Positions 7,911 to 18,399 of a stretch of DNA of 64,000 bases are shown one piece after another. The stretch comes from Enterobacter cancerogenus (lineage in GTDB: Bacteria; Pseudomonadota; Gammaproteobacteria; Enterobacterales; Enterobacteriaceae), in assembly GCA_000773965.1 (NCBI GenBank), contig JRUP01000008.1, positions 1 through 64,000 on the forward strand. Direction: 5' to 3'. Both the position numbers and the translations under genes were made by a program. Each line of letters starts with the position of its first letter. The first letter of the stretch is position 1. The notes beneath the pieces were generated by a model. The model worked only from the letters and a program-made list of their open reading frames with translations, ran no database searches and had not been told where the DNA came from.

Positions 7911-9376
7911 GCTTGCTTCCCAGAATATTCAGGTATTGGTGGGTATATTGCTGAAGCCAGTAAATTATTATATAACCTTGGCGCAGTCATCAGTATGTGT
8001 AGCTCAATCCGCTGTAGTGCCTCAAACACTCGGTTTTTGTCCGGTTCAGCATATCTCTCGGTAGGATCGGTTGTGTTACGGTGATTCAGGAGCTTCTTTA
8101 CAACAGCATAGGAGCCAATCTCTTCAGCGATCCTGCCAAAGGTTCTTCTCAGGTCATGAGTGCCTAACTTAGTGATTCCGGCTTCTGCACATAGGTATTC
8201 CCTAAGTGTTTTACTATCACTATAGTGCCCGCTTTTGCTTCGAGGTGATCGTGCTGGAAACACCCATTTTCTGCGACTCGCTTTTACTTCTTTATCAAAA
8301 ACGATATCCCTTCTTTGCTCTAATAAACATCTGACAGCATCGCAGATGGGAAGCTCATGATTCGTCCTGTTCTTGGTATCAAAGAAGAAAATTTTCTTAT
8401 TAACCAAATCGACATAGCTCGTAGACTTTGCTTCTTCTGCCGATAGCTCCTCTCTCCAGCATAGAGAAGCCGTTTCTTCCTTTCTCGCGCCAAGCAACAC
8501 CGTTAGCAGGAGATAATCGCAACCAAGGCGGTTAAAGCTTCTCTTGTTGTTCAGTGCATCCAGAAACTTACCTAATGTATCTTTTGCTGAAAGCGGATTT
8601 CTCACACCTTTTGACTGATAGCTTTCTTCCAGTTCAGAGCGACTACGGTATTTCTTTTGCACTCTGAGCACAGTGAATGGGTTGTAAGTGAGAACAGGAA
8701 GTCGTTGCTGGCTTTGTGCATTCATCGCCTCTATATCAATAGAATGTTGAACTGCCACATTTGCCCACCTGAAAGTCTGCTCAGCCGTCGTTCTGGTCTT
8801 TGAGGCTATCTCATCAAACTTCTTAAGAATGAGGCTTCCTGTGAGGTCACGGACCCTATACCGCTCCCACTCTTTAAGCTTTTGTTCCGCTTTATCCAGC
8901 ACCCGGATTGAATTTGGTTTTGCTGGTTTGCTTCGTCCTAGCAGGTGCTGACGATATTGAGCAAAAATCTCACTGAGGGTCAGCTCTGCGATATCAGCTT
9001 CTCGTTTAACTGTATTTGGGTTTCTTTTAGTAGATTTCATCGATTGTGCGTAGGTTCTCGCAACTTCACGAGCCTGATCAATCGATGCAAAATCCGATAC
9101 ATTACCTATCGTCGCTCTGATTACCTGTGAAGGTGACTTGCCCTCTGAAGGACTTCTGTCCCCTCCTGAAACTCTTCTTTGGATGATATAGGTCTTCTTC
9201 GTGGCACTGATCTTTACACCAAAGCCTACGGGTGAATCACGGTGGTTGTCAGTGATAAGATACGGCTTACCAGAAATGTTAGGCACATACATAACTCGTC
9301 CGTCTGAATCTAACTCAGGTTTGGTTTCTATCGATAACTTATTGATAATTATTGATTGATTCAGAGTCATCTTCAC
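7907..9376 (-). CDS. P4-like tyrosine integrase next to mutS
   Basis: A 489-residue integrase divergent from mutS. The N-terminus (about 45-125) resembles the arm-binding domain of P4-type integrases: GFGVKIS, then RATIG and QAREVAR. The core-binding domain follows, and the catalytic domain shows Arg298 (LGARKE), His407-x2-Arg410 (HDLRR), His432 (LLNHR) and Tyr442 (ERYAEPD), a complete tyrosine-recombinase set. Start codon and mutS start are only 157 bases apart, and that gap holds nested inverted repeats. Integrase genes of this kind usually lie right beside their attachment site, which places the integration point just upstream of, or at, the 5' end of mutS. No tRNA is present, so the target differs from the usual P4 tRNA sites. 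Confidence 0.9.
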   Translation of the reverse strand: MKMTLNQSIIINKLSIETKPELDSDGRVMYVPNISGKPYLITDNHRDSPVGFGVKISATKKTYIIQRRVSGGDRSPSEGKSPSQVIRATIGNVSDFASIDQAREVARTYAQSMKSTKRNPNTVKREADIAELTLSEIFAQYRQHLLGRSKPAKPNSIRVLDKAEQKLKEWERYRVRDLTGSLILKKFDEIASKTRTTAEQTFRWANVAVQHSIDIEAMNAQSQQRLPVLTYNPFTVLRVQKKYRSRSELEESYQSKGVRNPLSAKDTLGKFLDALNNKRSFNRLGCDYLLLTVLLGARKEETASLCWREELSAEEAKSTSYVDLVNKKIFFFDTKNRTNHELPICDAVRCLLEQRRDIVFDKEVKASRRKWVFPARSPRSKSGHYSDSKTLREYLCAEAGITKLGTHDLRRTFGRIAEEIGSYAVVKKLLNHRNTTDPTERYAEPDKNRVFEALQRIELHILMTAPRLYNNLLASAIYPPIPEYSGKQA

Positions 9377-9389
9377 TGTTGTTGCCTCA

Positions 9390-9448
9390 TGTATACCAGA
9401 AGAGCCATGTTGTATTCTCGATAGTAGCTAGAATACATCTGGCATACA
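9390..9448. promoter_or_regulatory. Nested inverted repeats between integrase and mutS
   Basis: Two dyads share nearly the same centre. The outer arms are TGTATACCAG (9390-9399) and CTGGCATACA (9439-9448), matching at 9 of 10 positions. The inner arms, TGTATTC (9411-9417) and GAATACA (9431-9437), are perfect. They lie just upstream of the integrase start and within the region that should also hold the mutS promoter. Arm-type binding sites for the integrase, an operator, or part of att are all possible. Confidence 0.55.
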
Positions 9449-9533
9449 AATTTTCGGATTTAGATGGATTTACCGGGGTTTCAAATGGGGCCACTTGAGT
9501 ACTTCTAAAGCCATAAAAATGAGTTAATTCAAT

Positions 9534-12095
9534 ATGAAAGAGTCTACAGATAAGGACTTTTCAACCCATACACCGATGATGCAGCAATACCTGCGCCTGA
9601 AGGCTGACCATCCCGAAATCCTGCTGTTTTATCGTATGGGCGATTTTTACGAGCTGTTCTACGACGACGCCAGGCGAGCCTCACAACTGCTGGAGATTTC
9701 ACTCACGAAACGCGGCGCGTCAGCGGGTGAACCCATCCCGATGGCGGGCGTGCCCTATCATGCTGTTGAAGGTTATCTGGCAAAACTGGTCCAGCTCGGT
9801 GAATCCGTGGCGATCTGCGAGCAGATTGGCGACCCGGCACTGAGCAAAGGACCGGTTGAGCGTAAAGTCGTGCGCATTGTGACGCCAGGCACCATCAGTG
9901 ATGAAGCGCTGCTGCAGGAGCGTCAGGACAACTTACTGGCGGCCATCTTCCAGAGCCAGCGCGGGTTTGGTTATGCCACCCTCGATATCAGCTCGGGGCG
10001 TTTTCGCCTGAGCGAACCTGTCGACCAGGAGACCATGGCAGCAGAACTCCAGCGCACTAATCCTGCTGAACTGCTCTATCCCGAGGATTTCCAGGCCATG
10101 GCGCTGATCGATCAGCGCCGTGGTCTGCGCCGTCGTCCGCTATGGGAATATGAAATCGACACCGCACGCCAGCAATTAAACCTGCAATTCGGCACGCGTG
10201 ATCTTAGCGGCTTTGGCGTTGAACAGGCTCATCTGGCGCTACGCGCTGCGGGCTGTCTGCTTCAATATGTTAAGGATACCCAACGCACCTCCCTGCCACA
10301 TATTCGCTCGTTAAGTATGGAGCGCCAGCAGGACAGCGTAATCATGGATGCAGCCACCCGTCGCAACCTGGAAATCACGCAAAACCTGGCCGGGGGCACC
10401 GAAAATACCCTGGCGGCAGTGTTGGATAAAACCGTTACCCCAATGGGCAGCCGTATGCTGAAGCGCTGGCTGCATATGCCGCTGCGCGATGTCACCACCA
10501 TTGGTCGGCGCCAGGAATCGATTGCTGAACTGCAATCTCTAAGTGAAGCAATGCAGCCGGTGCTGCGCCAGGTGGGCGATTTGGAACGCATCCTGGCGCG
10601 CCTGGCACTACGTACCGCGCGCCCGCGTGATTTGGCTCGCATGCGACATGCCTTCCAGCAACTGCCGGAGTTGAACCAGCTGCTGGAAGGTGTTGAGGCA
10701 ACTCAACTGGTCAATTTACGTTCGCAGATGGGAGAGTTTGCTGAACTGCGCGAGCTGCTGGAACAAGCCGTCATTGAATCCCCTCCCGTACTGGTGCGTG
10801 ACGGCGGTGTGATTGCGCCTGGCTACAACGCCGAATTAGATGAATGGCGTGCGCTGGCTGACGGTGCGACTGATTATCTCGACCGCCTCGAAATTCGTGA
10901 GCGAGAGAAGTTAGGTCTGGATACCTTAAAAGTTGGTTTTAACGCGATTCATGGTTACTACATTCAGGTCAGCCGCGGCCAAAGCCATCAGGTGCCGATT
11001 CATTATGTCCGCCGCCAGACGCTGAAGAACGCCGAGCGCTACATCATTCCTGAATTGAAAGAGTATGAAGACAAAGTACTGACCTCAAAAGGCAAAGCGC
11101 TGGCGCTGGAAAAAGGCCTGTACGAAGCGTTACTCGATCAGTTGCTGCCACATCTTGAAGCACTGCAGATCAGTGCCGCGGCGCTGGCTGAACTGGATGT
11201 GTTGGCTAACCTGGCAGAACGCGCCTGGACACTGAATTACTGCCGCCCGGTGTTGCAGGAAAAAGCGGGCATTCGCATCACCGCGGGCCGCCATCCGGTC
11301 GTGGAACAGGTCCTAAAAGAGCCGTTTATTGCTAATCCGCTATCATTGTCGAATCAACGACGTATGTTGATCATCACCGGCCCCAACATGGGCGGTAAGA
11401 GTACTTACATGCGTCAGACTGCATTGATCGCGCTGATGGCGTGGATTGGCAGCTATGTGCCAGCCGAAGAAACCATAATGGGCCCTATCGATCGTATCTT
11501 TACTCGTGTCGGTGCGGCTGATGACCTGGCTTCTGGGCGTTCAACTTTTATGGTTGAGATGACGGAAACGGCCAATATCCTGCATAACGCCACGGAGAAC
11601 AGCCTGGTGTTGATGGATGAAATCGGTCGCGGCACATCGACCTACGATGGGCTGTCGCTGGCATGGGCTTGTGCGGAGAGCCTGGCAAACCGCATCAAAG
11701 CGATGACACTGTTTGCCACCCACTACTTCGAACTTACGACCCTGCCGGAAAAAATGGAAGGCGTAGTGAATGTGCATCTTGATGCCATGGAGCATGGCGA
11801 TACCATTGCATTTATGCACAGCGTACAAGATGGTGCAGCCAGCAAAAGCTATGGTTTAGCAGTTGCTGCATTAGCGGGTGTGCCGAAAGACGTGATCAAA
11901 CGTGCGCGCAACAAGCTGAAAGAGCTGGAAGCGCTCTCCGGCAGTTCTGCGGCATCCACTGTAGAAGGATCGCAAATGCAGCTGCTGGTGGCAGAAACAT
12001 CGCCAGCCGTAGACGCACTGGAAGCGTTGGACCCTGATAGTCTCACGCCAAAACAGGCGCTGGAGTGGATTTACCGCCTTAAAACATTGGTCTAG
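9534..12095 (+). CDS. mutS: DNA mismatch repair ATPase MutS
   Basis: A full-length 853-residue MutS, the mismatch sensor that loads MutL. The N-terminal mismatch-binding domain has the Phe-x-Glu motif (FYELF), followed by connector, lever and clamp domains. The ABC-type ATPase shows Walker A G616-PNMGGKS and Walker [11 protein letters not shown]. The C-terminal tail has the DPDSLTP tetramerisation segment. From [11 protein letters not shown] onward it follows E. coli MutS closely. The first seven or so residues are unlike E. coli, the leader is AT-rich, and only a weak GAG precedes the ATG. The island integrase is divergent just upstream, so part of the promoter may be island DNA. Convergent with rpoS across a shared terminator. 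Confidence 0.97.
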   Translation: MKESTDKDFSTHTPMMQQYLRLKADHPEILLFYRMGDFYELFYDDARRASQLLEISLTKRGASAGEPIPMAGVPYHAVEGYLAKLVQLGESVAICEQIGDPALSKGPVERKVVRIVTPGTISDEALLQERQDNLLAAIFQSQRGFGYATLDISSGRFRLSEPVDQETMAAELQRTNPAELLYPEDFQAMALIDQRRGLRRRPLWEYEIDTARQQLNLQFGTRDLSGFGVEQAHLALRAAGCLLQYVKDTQRTSLPHIRSLSMERQQDSVIMDAATRRNLEITQNLAGGTENTLAAVLDKTVTPMGSRMLKRWLHMPLRDVTTIGRRQESIAELQSLSEAMQPVLRQVGDLERILARLALRTARPRDLARMRHAFQQLPELNQLLEGVEATQLVNLRSQMGEFAELRELLEQAVIESPPVLVRDGGVIAPGYNAELDEWRALADGATDYLDRLEIREREKLGLDTLKVGFNAIHGYYIQVSRGQSHQVPIHYVRRQTLKNAERYIIPELKEYEDKVLTSKGKALALEKGLYEALLDQLLPHLEALQISAAALAELDVLANLAERAWTLNYCRPVLQEKAGIRITAGRHPVVEQVLKEPFIANPLSLSNQRRMLIITGPNMGGKSTYMRQTALIALMAWIGSYVPAEETIMGPIDRIFTRVGAADDLASGRSTFMVEMTETANILHNATENSLVLMDEIGRGTSTYDGLSLAWACAESLANRIKAMTLFATHYFELTTLPEKMEGVVNVHLDAMEHGDTIAFMHSVQDGAASKSYGLAVAALAGVPKDVIKRARNKLKELEALSGSSAASTVEGSQMQLLVAETSPAVDALEALDPDSLTPKQALEWIYRLKTLV

Positions 12096-12160
12096 TTCAA
12101 TTCTGATGATGGGCGGGTAATGACGCCGCTCATTAGCGTAACGGTCTGATAACGCACATA

Positions 12161-12193
12161 AAAAAACGGTGACCCAAGGGTCACCGTTTTTTT
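12161..12193. terminator. Bidirectional terminator between mutS and rpoS
   Basis: A perfect hairpin, AAAAAACGGTGACCC / GGGTCACCGTTTTTT with a two-base spacer, has A and T tracts on both sides, so it can stop transcription from mutS and from the convergent rpoS. Confidence 0.9.
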
Positions 12194-12208
12194 ATTGCCG
12201 GTTACGGC

Positions 12209-13201
12209 TTATTCGCGAAACAGTGCTTCAATGTTGAGGCCCTGAGTCTGCAGGATTTCACGCAGACGACGCAGACCTTCAACCTGAATCTGACGGACGC
12301 GCTCACGGGTCAACCCGATCTCACGGCCCACATCTTCCAGCGTTGCCGCTTCATAGCCTAACAGGCCGAAACGACGCGCCAGCACTTCACGCTGCTTGGC
12401 ATTCAATTCAAACAACCACTTAACGATGCTTTGTTTCATATCATCGTCCTGCGTGGTGTCTTCCGGGCCGTTGTCTTTTTCATCGGCCAGGATATCCAGC
12501 AGCGCTTTTTCGGAATCTCCACCCAGCGGTGTGTCAACCGAGGTAATACGCTCGTTGAGACGTAGCATACGGCTTACATCATCAACCGGCTTGTCTAACT
12601 GCTCGGCAATCTCTTCAGCACTCGGCTCATGGTCAAGCTTATGCGAAAGTTCGCGCGCGGTGCGCAGATAAACATTCAACTCTTTAACGATGTGGATCGG
12701 CAGACGAATAGTACGGGTTTGATTCATGATCGCCCGTTCAATAGTCTGACGAATCCACCAGGTGGCATAGGTTGAGAAACGGAACCCACGTTCTGGGTCA
12801 AACTTCTCCACGGCACGAATCAGGCCGAGATTACCCTCTTCAATCAGATCCAGCAGTGCCAGACCACGATTGCTATAACGACGGGCAATTTTCACCACCA
12901 GGCGTAAATTACTTTCAATCATGCGGCGGCGAGAAGGAATGTCACCACGTAGTGCACGACGAGCGAAGAACACTTCTTCTTCTGCCGTCAGTAGTGGAGA
13001 GTAACCGATCTCACCAAGGTAAAGCTGCGTCGCATCCAAAACGCGTTGCGTCGCACCCTGTGACAACAGCTCTTCTTCAGCTACTTCGTTATCACCAGGT
13101 TCGTTCTCAACGAGAGCCTTCTCATCAAAAACCTCAGCTCCGTTCTCCTCGAATTCCGCATCTTCATGTAACTCGTTAACTTTCAGCGTATTCTGGTTCA
13201 T
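12209..13201 (-). CDS. rpoS: RNA polymerase sigma factor RpoS (sigma-38)
   Basis: A full-length 330-residue stationary-phase and general-stress sigma factor. Region 1.2 starts near [11 protein letters not shown]. Region 2 includes the core-binding [18 protein letters not shown] and the -10-reading [16 protein letters not shown]. Region 3 includes [12 protein letters not shown]. Region 4 ends in the [23 protein letters not shown]. Acid-rich residues 10-40 are normal for the family. Its known main promoter in relatives lies inside the upstream nlpD gene, and the 51-base nlpD-rpoS gap here agrees with that arrangement. The gene is intact, unlike many laboratory-passaged strains. Confidence 0.98.
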   Translation of the reverse strand: MNQNTLKVNELHEDAEFEENGAEVFDEKALVENEPGDNEVAEEELLSQGATQRVLDATQLYLGEIGYSPLLTAEEEVFFARRALRGDIPSRRRMIESNLRLVVKIARRYSNRGLALLDLIEEGNLGLIRAVEKFDPERGFRFSTYATWWIRQTIERAIMNQTRTIRLPIHIVKELNVYLRTARELSHKLDHEPSAEEIAEQLDKPVDDVSRMLRLNERITSVDTPLGGDSEKALLDILADEKDNGPEDTTQDDDMKQSIVKWLFELNAKQREVLARRFGLLGYEAATLEDVGREIGLTRERVRQIQVEGLRRLREILQTQGLNIEALFRE

Positions 13202-13252
13202 AAGCGGCTCCTACCCGTGATCCAAGGGCAGAACACCTAAGGTTCTGCCGGA

Positions 13253-14392
13253 TTATCGCTGCGGTAAATAACGCAACGGGTTTACGGATTTCCCCTTGTA
13301 ACGAATTTCAAAATGTAATCTTACCGAACTGGTTCCGGTACTACCCATGGTAGCGATTTTTTGCCCCGCCTTAACTTCCTGTTGTTCCCGGACCAGCATG
13401 GAATCGTTATGGGCGTAAGCACTCAGATAATCATCATTGTGTTTGATGATGATTAAATTACCGTACCCACGGAGCGCGTTGCCTGCGTATACCACCCTTC
13501 CTGAAGCAGTGGCGACAACAGGTTGTCCACGCGAACCGGCGATATCGATCCCTTTATTTCCGCCTTCCGCAGCGGAGAAGTTATCGATGATCTTCCCATC
13601 AGTCGGCCAACGCCAGCTTCCCACTGGGGTTGTGCTATTGGTCGTGCTGCTAACTGTAGGCGGTGCGGTAACCGGAGCTGTGGTCGTTGCCACATTATTT
13701 GCCCCTTTCGACGGCAGCATTTTACCGCCTGTCGAACCCGAATCATCAGAATACGTAATAACAGGTTGCTGTGCAACAGGGGCCGATTTAATTTGCGTTT
13801 GGTTGGATGCCACCGGCACGCCGCCCTGTGTCGCATCCGCTGCGGTTATCGCATTGCCTCCGGTGATGGTCTGGCCATTACCGTTGCCAACCTGCAGGAC
13901 TTGCCCCGCTTCCAGGCCATACGGGGCCGGGACGTTATTGCGTTGCGCCAGATCGCGGAAGTCATTGCCGGTAATCCAGGCAATGTAGAACAGGGTATCT
14001 CCACGTTTAACGGTGTAAGTCTCACCACCGTAACTACCTTTAGGAATATTCCCATAATTACGGTTGTACACGATACGACCATTTTGCGTGACAACATTAT
14101 TATTGCCACTAACCATTCCCCCGGAGGGTGCAGCTGATGGTGTACCGCCGCTTAACATTCCGCCGTGTGGCATGGCTGGTACGGTACTGTTCTGCGATGA
14201 GAGCATGCCACCGCTGCTTGGTGAGGAGGTCATGCCGCCGCCAGAGGACATCATACCGCTGTCGCCACCGCCGCCAATCTGGCTAATCGGAGCTTGCGTG
14301 TTGTCGCCTGAGCTACAGCCCGCCAGCCAAAAACCTACCAGTGAGAGTGCCGCCAAACGGCGTAATTGAAATACTGTGCTTCCCGTGCTCAT
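13253..14392 (-). CDS. nlpD: Murein hydrolase activator lipoprotein NlpD
   Basis: A 379-residue outer-membrane lipoprotein that activates the amidase AmiC at the septum. The start chosen is the ATG at 14392, preceded by GGGGGA; an upstream in-frame ATG would add 18 residues with no lipoprotein logic. A signal peptide with lipobox LAGC (Cys at about 27) is followed by a low-complexity Gly/Ser/Met-rich linker unusual in its [13 protein letters not shown] repeats. Then come a LysM peptidoglycan-binding domain ([20 protein letters not shown]), a second linker and a C-terminal M23/LytM domain ending [19 protein letters not shown]. As in E. coli NlpD, the LytM domain lacks the full zinc ligand set and so acts as an activator. 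It is followed directly by rpoS. Confidence 0.96.
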   Translation of the reverse strand: MSTGSTVFQLRRLAALSLVGFWLAGCSSGDNTQAPISQIGGGGDSGMMSSGGGMTSSPSSGGMLSSQNSTVPAMPHGGMLSGGTPSAAPSGGMVSGNNNVVTQNGRIVYNRNYGNIPKGSYGGETYTVKRGDTLFYIAWITGNDFRDLAQRNNVPAPYGLEAGQVLQVGNGNGQTITGGNAITAADATQGGVPVASNQTQIKSAPVAQQPVITYSDDSGSTGGKMLPSKGANNVATTTAPVTAPPTVSSTTNSTTPVGSWRWPTDGKIIDNFSAAEGGNKGIDIAGSRGQPVVATASGRVVYAGNALRGYGNLIIIKHNDDYLSAYAHNDSMLVREQQEVKAGQKIATMGSTGTSSVRLHFEIRYKGKSVNPLRYLPQR

Positions 14393-14558
14393 TGATCCCC
14401 CGCTATGGCAATCCTGGATGTAACTGTGTCGTGGTTGTGACCGCATTATTCACTGCGCAACAGGCGGAATACGGTCTTTCACATTGATTAACAAGGATAG
14501 TAACAATATCAACTGCGCCATGCCATGTAACAGTTGTGAAGATTTACGTAGCAATGGC

Positions 14559-15185
14559 TCAGGCCAGATCGCCCTGAACTAACGGCACAAAGCGGACGGG
14601 TTCGATGATTTCTTCAATTAATTCACCACCCTGACGACGTAAACGCTTTAAAACCTGCTGATCTTCGCCGACTGGCAGCACCATTTTGCCACCCTCACCT
14701 AATTGCGCTATCAGCGCAGTCGGAATTTCAGGGGGTGCAGCGGTGACAATGATGGCATCAAACGGGCCACGTGCTGCCCAGCCTTGCCAACCGTCACCAT
14801 GGCGAGTCGAAATATTGTGCAGGTCGAGTTGTTTCAGGCGGCGCTTAGCATGCCATTGCAACCCTTTAATGCGTTCAACGGAATAAACGTGATTGACCAG
14901 ATGGGCCAGAATAGCGGTCTGATAGCCCGAACCGGTGCCGATTTCCAGCACGCGCGATTCCGGGTTCAGTTCAAGTAACGCGGTCATCCGCGCCACCATG
15001 TAGGGCTGTGAAATCGTCTGCCCACTACCAATCGGCAGCGCAACGTTTTCCCAGGCTTTATGCTCAAACGCCTCATCGATAAAGCGTTCACGCGGGACAT
15101 CAGCGATGGCTTTTAACAGGTGCTCATCGTGAATACCCTGCGCACGCAGTTGCTCTAACAGCGTTTCGATGCGCCGGTTCACCAT
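14559..15185 (-). CDS. pcm: Protein-L-isoaspartate O-methyltransferase
   Basis: A 208-residue cytoplasmic repair enzyme that uses AdoMet to methylate L-isoaspartyl residues in aged proteins. The AdoMet-binding core is [15 protein letters not shown], and the active-site loop [14 protein letters not shown] is typical. The length equals the E. coli enzyme. The start overlaps the end of surE by 7 bases, so the two survival genes are translationally coupled, upstream of nlpD and rpoS. Confidence 0.97.
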   Translation of the reverse strand: MVNRRIETLLEQLRAQGIHDEHLLKAIADVPRERFIDEAFEHKAWENVALPIGSGQTISQPYMVARMTALLELNPESRVLEIGTGSGYQTAILAHLVNHVYSVERIKGLQWHAKRRLKQLDLHNISTRHGDGWQGWAARGPFDAIIVTAAPPEIPTALIAQLGEGGKMVLPVGEDQQVLKRLRRQGGELIEEIIEPVRFVPLVQGDLA

Positions 15186-15940
15186 GCGAGATTTACCTCA
15201 GCCTCGATCAACCAGTCGCTTAATACTTCCTGCGCCGCATGCGCAGTGAGATCGACATGCAATGCTGTCAGCGATACGTAACCTGCGTCTACCGCAGCGA
15301 AATCAGTATCGGGGCCCGCATCCAGTTTGTCCCCCGGCGGGCCAATCCAGTACAGGGTATGGCCGCGCGGATCTTCCGTGCAAATCACCTGATCGGCCGG
15401 ATGGCGACTGCCACAACGCGTCACGCGGAAACCTTTGATTTCCGCTAGCGGTAAATCGGGCACATTGATGTTCAGAATACGCCCGGTGCGCAGCGGTGCG
15501 CGGCACAAAGCACGCAACAGCGTGCAAGTCACCGCAGCAGCAGTGGCATAGTGTTGATGGCCATCGAGTGAAACCGCCAGCGCAGGCAGTCCAAGATGGC
15601 GCCCTTCCATCGCGGCGGCCACGGTGCCAGAGTAAATCACGTCATCACCCAGATTGGGGCCAGCGTTGATGCCTGAAACCACAATGTCCGGACGCGGCTG
15701 CATCAGTTTGTTAACTCCAAGAAACACGCAATCCGTCGGCGTGCCCATCTGTACAGCGATGTCACCATTCTCATGGGTAAAAGTCCGCAGCGGGGTTTCT
15801 AACGTCAGAGAATTTGATGCGCCACTTCGATTGCGATCGGGCGCGACAACCTGCACCTCCGCAAACTCACGCAGTGCGCGAGCCAGCGTCTGAATGCCGG
15901 GGGCATGAATTCCATCGTCGTTGCTGAGCAATATCCGCAT
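15179..15940 (-). CDS. surE: 5'/3'-nucleotidase and exopolyphosphatase SurE
   Basis: A 253-residue metal-dependent nucleotidase that releases phosphate from nucleoside monophosphates and short polyphosphates. It starts [10 protein letters not shown], with the metal-binding Asp-Asp pair at residues 8-9; the [19 protein letters not shown] block follows. The ATG at 15940 is preferred over one seven codons upstream because that extra segment contains the AGGA ribosome site and the E. coli protein starts at MRILL. It overlaps pcm at its 3' end. A gap of 217 bases separates it from truD. Confidence 0.97.
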   Translation of the reverse strand: MRILLSNDDGIHAPGIQTLARALREFAEVQVVAPDRNRSGASNSLTLETPLRTFTHENGDIAVQMGTPTDCVFLGVNKLMQPRPDIVVSGINAGPNLGDDVIYSGTVAAAMEGRHLGLPALAVSLDGHQHYATAAAVTCTLLRALCRAPLRTGRILNINVPDLPLAEIKGFRVTRCGSRHPADQVICTEDPRGHTLYWIGPPGDKLDAGPDTDFAAVDAGYVSLTALHVDLTAHAAQEVLSDWLIEAEVNLAW

Positions 15941-16125
15941 CTGTTCCTGACCTTTGTTCATTCAACGGGTCCTCAACTCGCCTGGCATCCGCTGTTGGGG
16001 TGCCGCAAAAACAAGATTTGGCGAGACGAAGATGTTTGCATTCTAGCGGTGAGGCGCGGGAAGTGGTAGGCGTAAATCACGGAACTTCCGGCGTTTGCCG
16101 CAACATTATGCAGCCGGAGCAGATA

Positions 16126-16151
16126 TTTACCCGGCGTTGAGGCCGGGTAAA
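16126..16151 (-). terminator. Hairpin downstream of truD
   Basis: A perfect 10-bp stem (TTTACCCGGC / GCCGGGTAAA) with a six-base loop directly follows the truD stop. No T tract follows, so it may be a weak terminator or an RNA-end-protecting hairpin. Confidence 0.5.
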
Positions 16152-16157
16152 GTGGGG

Positions 16158-17201
16158 TTATTCATCGCTGATAGGCGCAGCGGCACCGTTACTCAGCAGT
16201 TCGCGCACCACGCTGGTGGCGAAACTCCCGGCTGGCAGCCAGAACTGCATCTCCAGCGTGACGTCATCCCACCAGTTCCAGCACAGATCTTTTGGCACCA
16301 CCAGCATGGCGCGGCGTGCCGCATCAACGCGCTCACGTTCCAGCAGCGCCAGCAAATCCGCAGCCGGTGCCAGATTAGCCTGCTCAAAGGCCAGCGCGTC
16401 ACCCTGAGGGCCCAAATCACCTCGACCGGCGAGCGGCGCGGTGATGCGCAGTTCATGATGATTCACACGCTGCTGCAATTCCGCCAGCTCTTCCGCCTGC
16501 GCCACAAACCAACTGCCGCGACCGGCCAGCTGCAGTGCATCACCCGCTTGTACCTGATCCAACACGCCATCACGCTGCAAACGCGCACTGGTGACCTGAT
16601 TAAACAGTTGGCTGCGCGCAGCAGACAGCAAAATGCCTTTCATGCTGCGATCGCGCGGGCGGAATTTCTCTTCAGCCCACAGCTTTGCCTGCGTCAGGTT
16701 ATTACCGCCGCGGCCAAAGCGTTGTTCACCAAAGTAGTTAGGCACGCCGTTTTGCTGGATGCGCTGCAAGCGCCCTTCTACCTCGGCGCGATCCGAAATC
16801 TGACGCACGATCAAACGGAACGCATTACCCGCCAGCGCGCCGGTGCGCAATTTGCGCTTGTGACGGATTACCTGCAGAATTTCCACGCCTTCCAGCTGGA
16901 AACCGGCCAGATTCGGCATCGCATTGCCCGGCACGCGGAAACACAGCGTCTGCTCGGTCACGGCATGGCGATCCTTCATACCGGCATAGCTCATATCGCG
17001 CTGATGTACGCCGAGGAATTTAGCGATGGCTTCAGCAACAAAGCGCGTGTTGCAGCCGATTTTACGAATACGCACCAGCACCTGTTCGCCTTCGCCATCA
17101 TAGGGATAGCCGAGGTCTTCGATCACTACGAAGTCTTCCGGATTGGCTTTGATCACGCCCGTCGCAGTTGGCACGCCATGCAGGTAAAGCAACTCACTCA
17201 T
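16158..17201 (-). CDS. truD: tRNA pseudouridine(13) synthase TruD
   Basis: A 347-residue synthase that makes pseudouridine at position 13 of tRNA(Glu). The catalytic aspartate lies in the family motif [13 protein letters not shown] (around residue 80), and [10 protein letters not shown] is the second signature; the insertion domain occupies about 155-310. The start codon overlaps the ispF stop (ATGA), giving coupled translation in the ispD-ispF-truD run. Length is as in E. coli. Confidence 0.97.
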   Translation of the reverse strand: MSELLYLHGVPTATGVIKANPEDFVVIEDLGYPYDGEGEQVLVRIRKIGCNTRFVAEAIAKFLGVHQRDMSYAGMKDRHAVTEQTLCFRVPGNAMPNLAGFQLEGVEILQVIRHKRKLRTGALAGNAFRLIVRQISDRAEVEGRLQRIQQNGVPNYFGEQRFGRGGNNLTQAKLWAEEKFRPRDRSMKGILLSAARSQLFNQVTSARLQRDGVLDQVQAGDALQLAGRGSWFVAQAEELAELQQRVNHHELRITAPLAGRGDLGPQGDALAFEQANLAPAADLLALLERERVDAARRAMLVVPKDLCWNWWDDVTLEMQFWLPAGSFATSVVRELLSNGAAAPISDE

Positions 17202-17683
17202 GCGTTATCGGCCTTTACCAGTAACGCCACCGCTTCACAGGCGATGCCTTCGCCACGACCGGTAAAGCCGAGCTTTTCCGTGGTGGTGGCTTTCACGTTG
17301 ACATCATCCATATGGCAACCGAGATCTTCGGCGATGTTGACGCGCATCTGCGGCACATGCGGCAGCATTTTCGGTGCCTGGGCGATGATGGTCACGTCGA
17401 CGTTACCGATGCGATAGCCTTTCAGCTGGATGCGACGCCAGGCTTCACGCAGTAAGCCACGGCTGTCCGCCCCTTTAAACGCCGGGTCGGTGTCCGGGAA
17501 CAGCTTGCCGATATCACCCATCGCCACCGCGCCCAGCAGCGCGTCCGTCAGCGCATGCAGCGCCACATCACCATCCGAATGAGCAATAAAACCGTGTTCG
17601 AAGGGAATACGCACCCCGCCAATCACCAACGGACCTTCGCCGCCAAAAGCGTGAACGTCAAAACCGTGACCGATACGCATCAT
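17198..17683 (-). CDS. ispF: 2-C-methyl-D-erythritol 2,4-cyclodiphosphate synthase
   Basis: A 161-residue enzyme of the non-mevalonate isoprenoid pathway; it closes the cyclodiphosphate from the CDP-methylerythritol phosphate intermediate. The zinc ligands lie in GHGFDVH and in the [18 protein letters not shown] block; [21 protein letters not shown] is the C-terminal signature. Two ATG codons are adjacent. The first (17683) overlaps the ispD stop and has AGGAG upstream; E. coli effectively starts at the second. Overlaps both neighbours by ATGA junctions. Confidence 0.97.
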   Translation of the reverse strand: MMRIGHGFDVHAFGGEGPLVIGGVRIPFEHGFIAHSDGDVALHALTDALLGAVAMGDIGKLFPDTDPAFKGADSRGLLREAWRRIQLKGYRIGNVDVTIIAQAPKMLPHVPQMRVNIAEDLGCHMDDVNVKATTTEKLGFTGRGEGIACEAVALLVKADNA

Positions 17684-18396
17684 GCGCTCTCCTTTAACTG
17701 AATCTGGGTTAGATAGAAGGCCGCCAGCGCCAGATCTTCTGGCCGCGTCACCTTAATATTGTCGCTGCGTCCGCTCACCAAGTCGGGATGATAGCCACAG
17801 TACTCCAGCGCCGACGCTTCATCAGTAATGGTAGCGCCTTCATGAAGCGCGCGCGTCAGGCACGCCGTGAGTAATTGATGCGGGAAAAACTGCGGCGTCA
17901 ACGCATGCCATAAGTCTTCGCGCTCCACGGTGTGGGCAATCGCGGTTTTACCCGGTTCGGCCCGCTTCATGGTGTCACGCACCGGCGCCGCCAGAATCGC
18001 CCCGACTTTGCTGTGCTCGCGCACTGCCAGCAGTCGTGCCAGGTCATCCGGGTGCAAGCATGGGCGTGCGGCATCGTGCACCAGCACCCACTCGCTGTGC
18101 TTAATCGCCTGTAATCCTGCCAGCACCGACTCGGCGCGCGTGTCGCCACCCGTCACGCGCAGCACGCGTGCATCCTGCGCCAGCGGCAGCGAATCAAACC
18201 AGCCGTCATCGGGACTGATGGGCACAATCACTTGCTTAACGGCAGGATGCGCCAGCAAACGCGCGACGCTGTGTTCAAGAAGGGTAAATTGACCGATGGT
18301 CAGATACTGTTTTGGGCAGGCAGCCTGCATACGGCTGCCGACGCCTGCGGCTGGCACCACGGCAATCACATCCGCATGGGAAGAGAGGTTGTTCAT
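17680..18396 (-). CDS. ispD: 2-C-methyl-D-erythritol 4-phosphate cytidylyltransferase
   Basis: A 238-residue enzyme that joins CTP to methylerythritol phosphate, two steps before IspF in the same pathway. The nucleotide-binding start [19 protein letters not shown], the mid-protein [10 protein letters not shown] and the late [10 protein letters not shown] are all standard. ftsB lies 3 bases upstream, and ispF overlaps by 4. Confidence 0.97.
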   Translation of the reverse strand: MNNLSSHADVIAVVPAAGVGSRMQAACPKQYLTIGQFTLLEHSVARLLAHPAVKQVIVPISPDDGWFDSLPLAQDARVLRVTGGDTRAESVLAGLQAIKHSEWVLVHDAARPCLHPDDLARLLAVREHSKVGAILAAPVRDTMKRAEPGKTAIAHTVEREDLWHALTPQFFPHQLLTACLTRALHEGATITDEASALEYCGYHPDLVSGRSDNIKVTRPEDLALAAFYLTQIQLKESA

Positions 18397-18399
18397 GGT

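Larger units (their letters stand above)
1..9460. mobile_element. AT-rich genomic island, right part, ending upstream of mutS
   Basis: This stretch is strikingly AT-rich compared with the GC-rich core that starts at mutS, and every gene in it is either a recombinase, a small DNA-binding protein or an unknown. All are transcribed leftward, away from mutS. Two recombination modules can be told apart. One is an integrase plus HTH gene nearest mutS, whose base composition is less extreme. The other is a very AT-rich four-gene recombinase operon further left with cargo beyond it. The simplest reading is a P4-like island next to mutS that later took a gamma-mobile-trio-type element. The left boundary is outside the window, and I could not identify the att repeat on the mutS side, so the right end is placed only approximately. 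Confidence 0.8.

Noticed and set aside
9377..9533. A tRNA or tmRNA as the integration target
   Set aside because: No tRNA-like cloverleaf is visible in the gap or in the nearby bases, so the integrase uses another target.
13523..14137. Long open frames on the plus strand opposite nlpD
   Set aside because: They mirror the low-complexity linkers of nlpD and lack any start signal or homology.
16095..17417. A 440-codon open frame on the plus strand opposite truD and ispF
   Set aside because: It is antisense to two clearly conserved genes, its composition follows their codon bias, and it has no recognisable motif.
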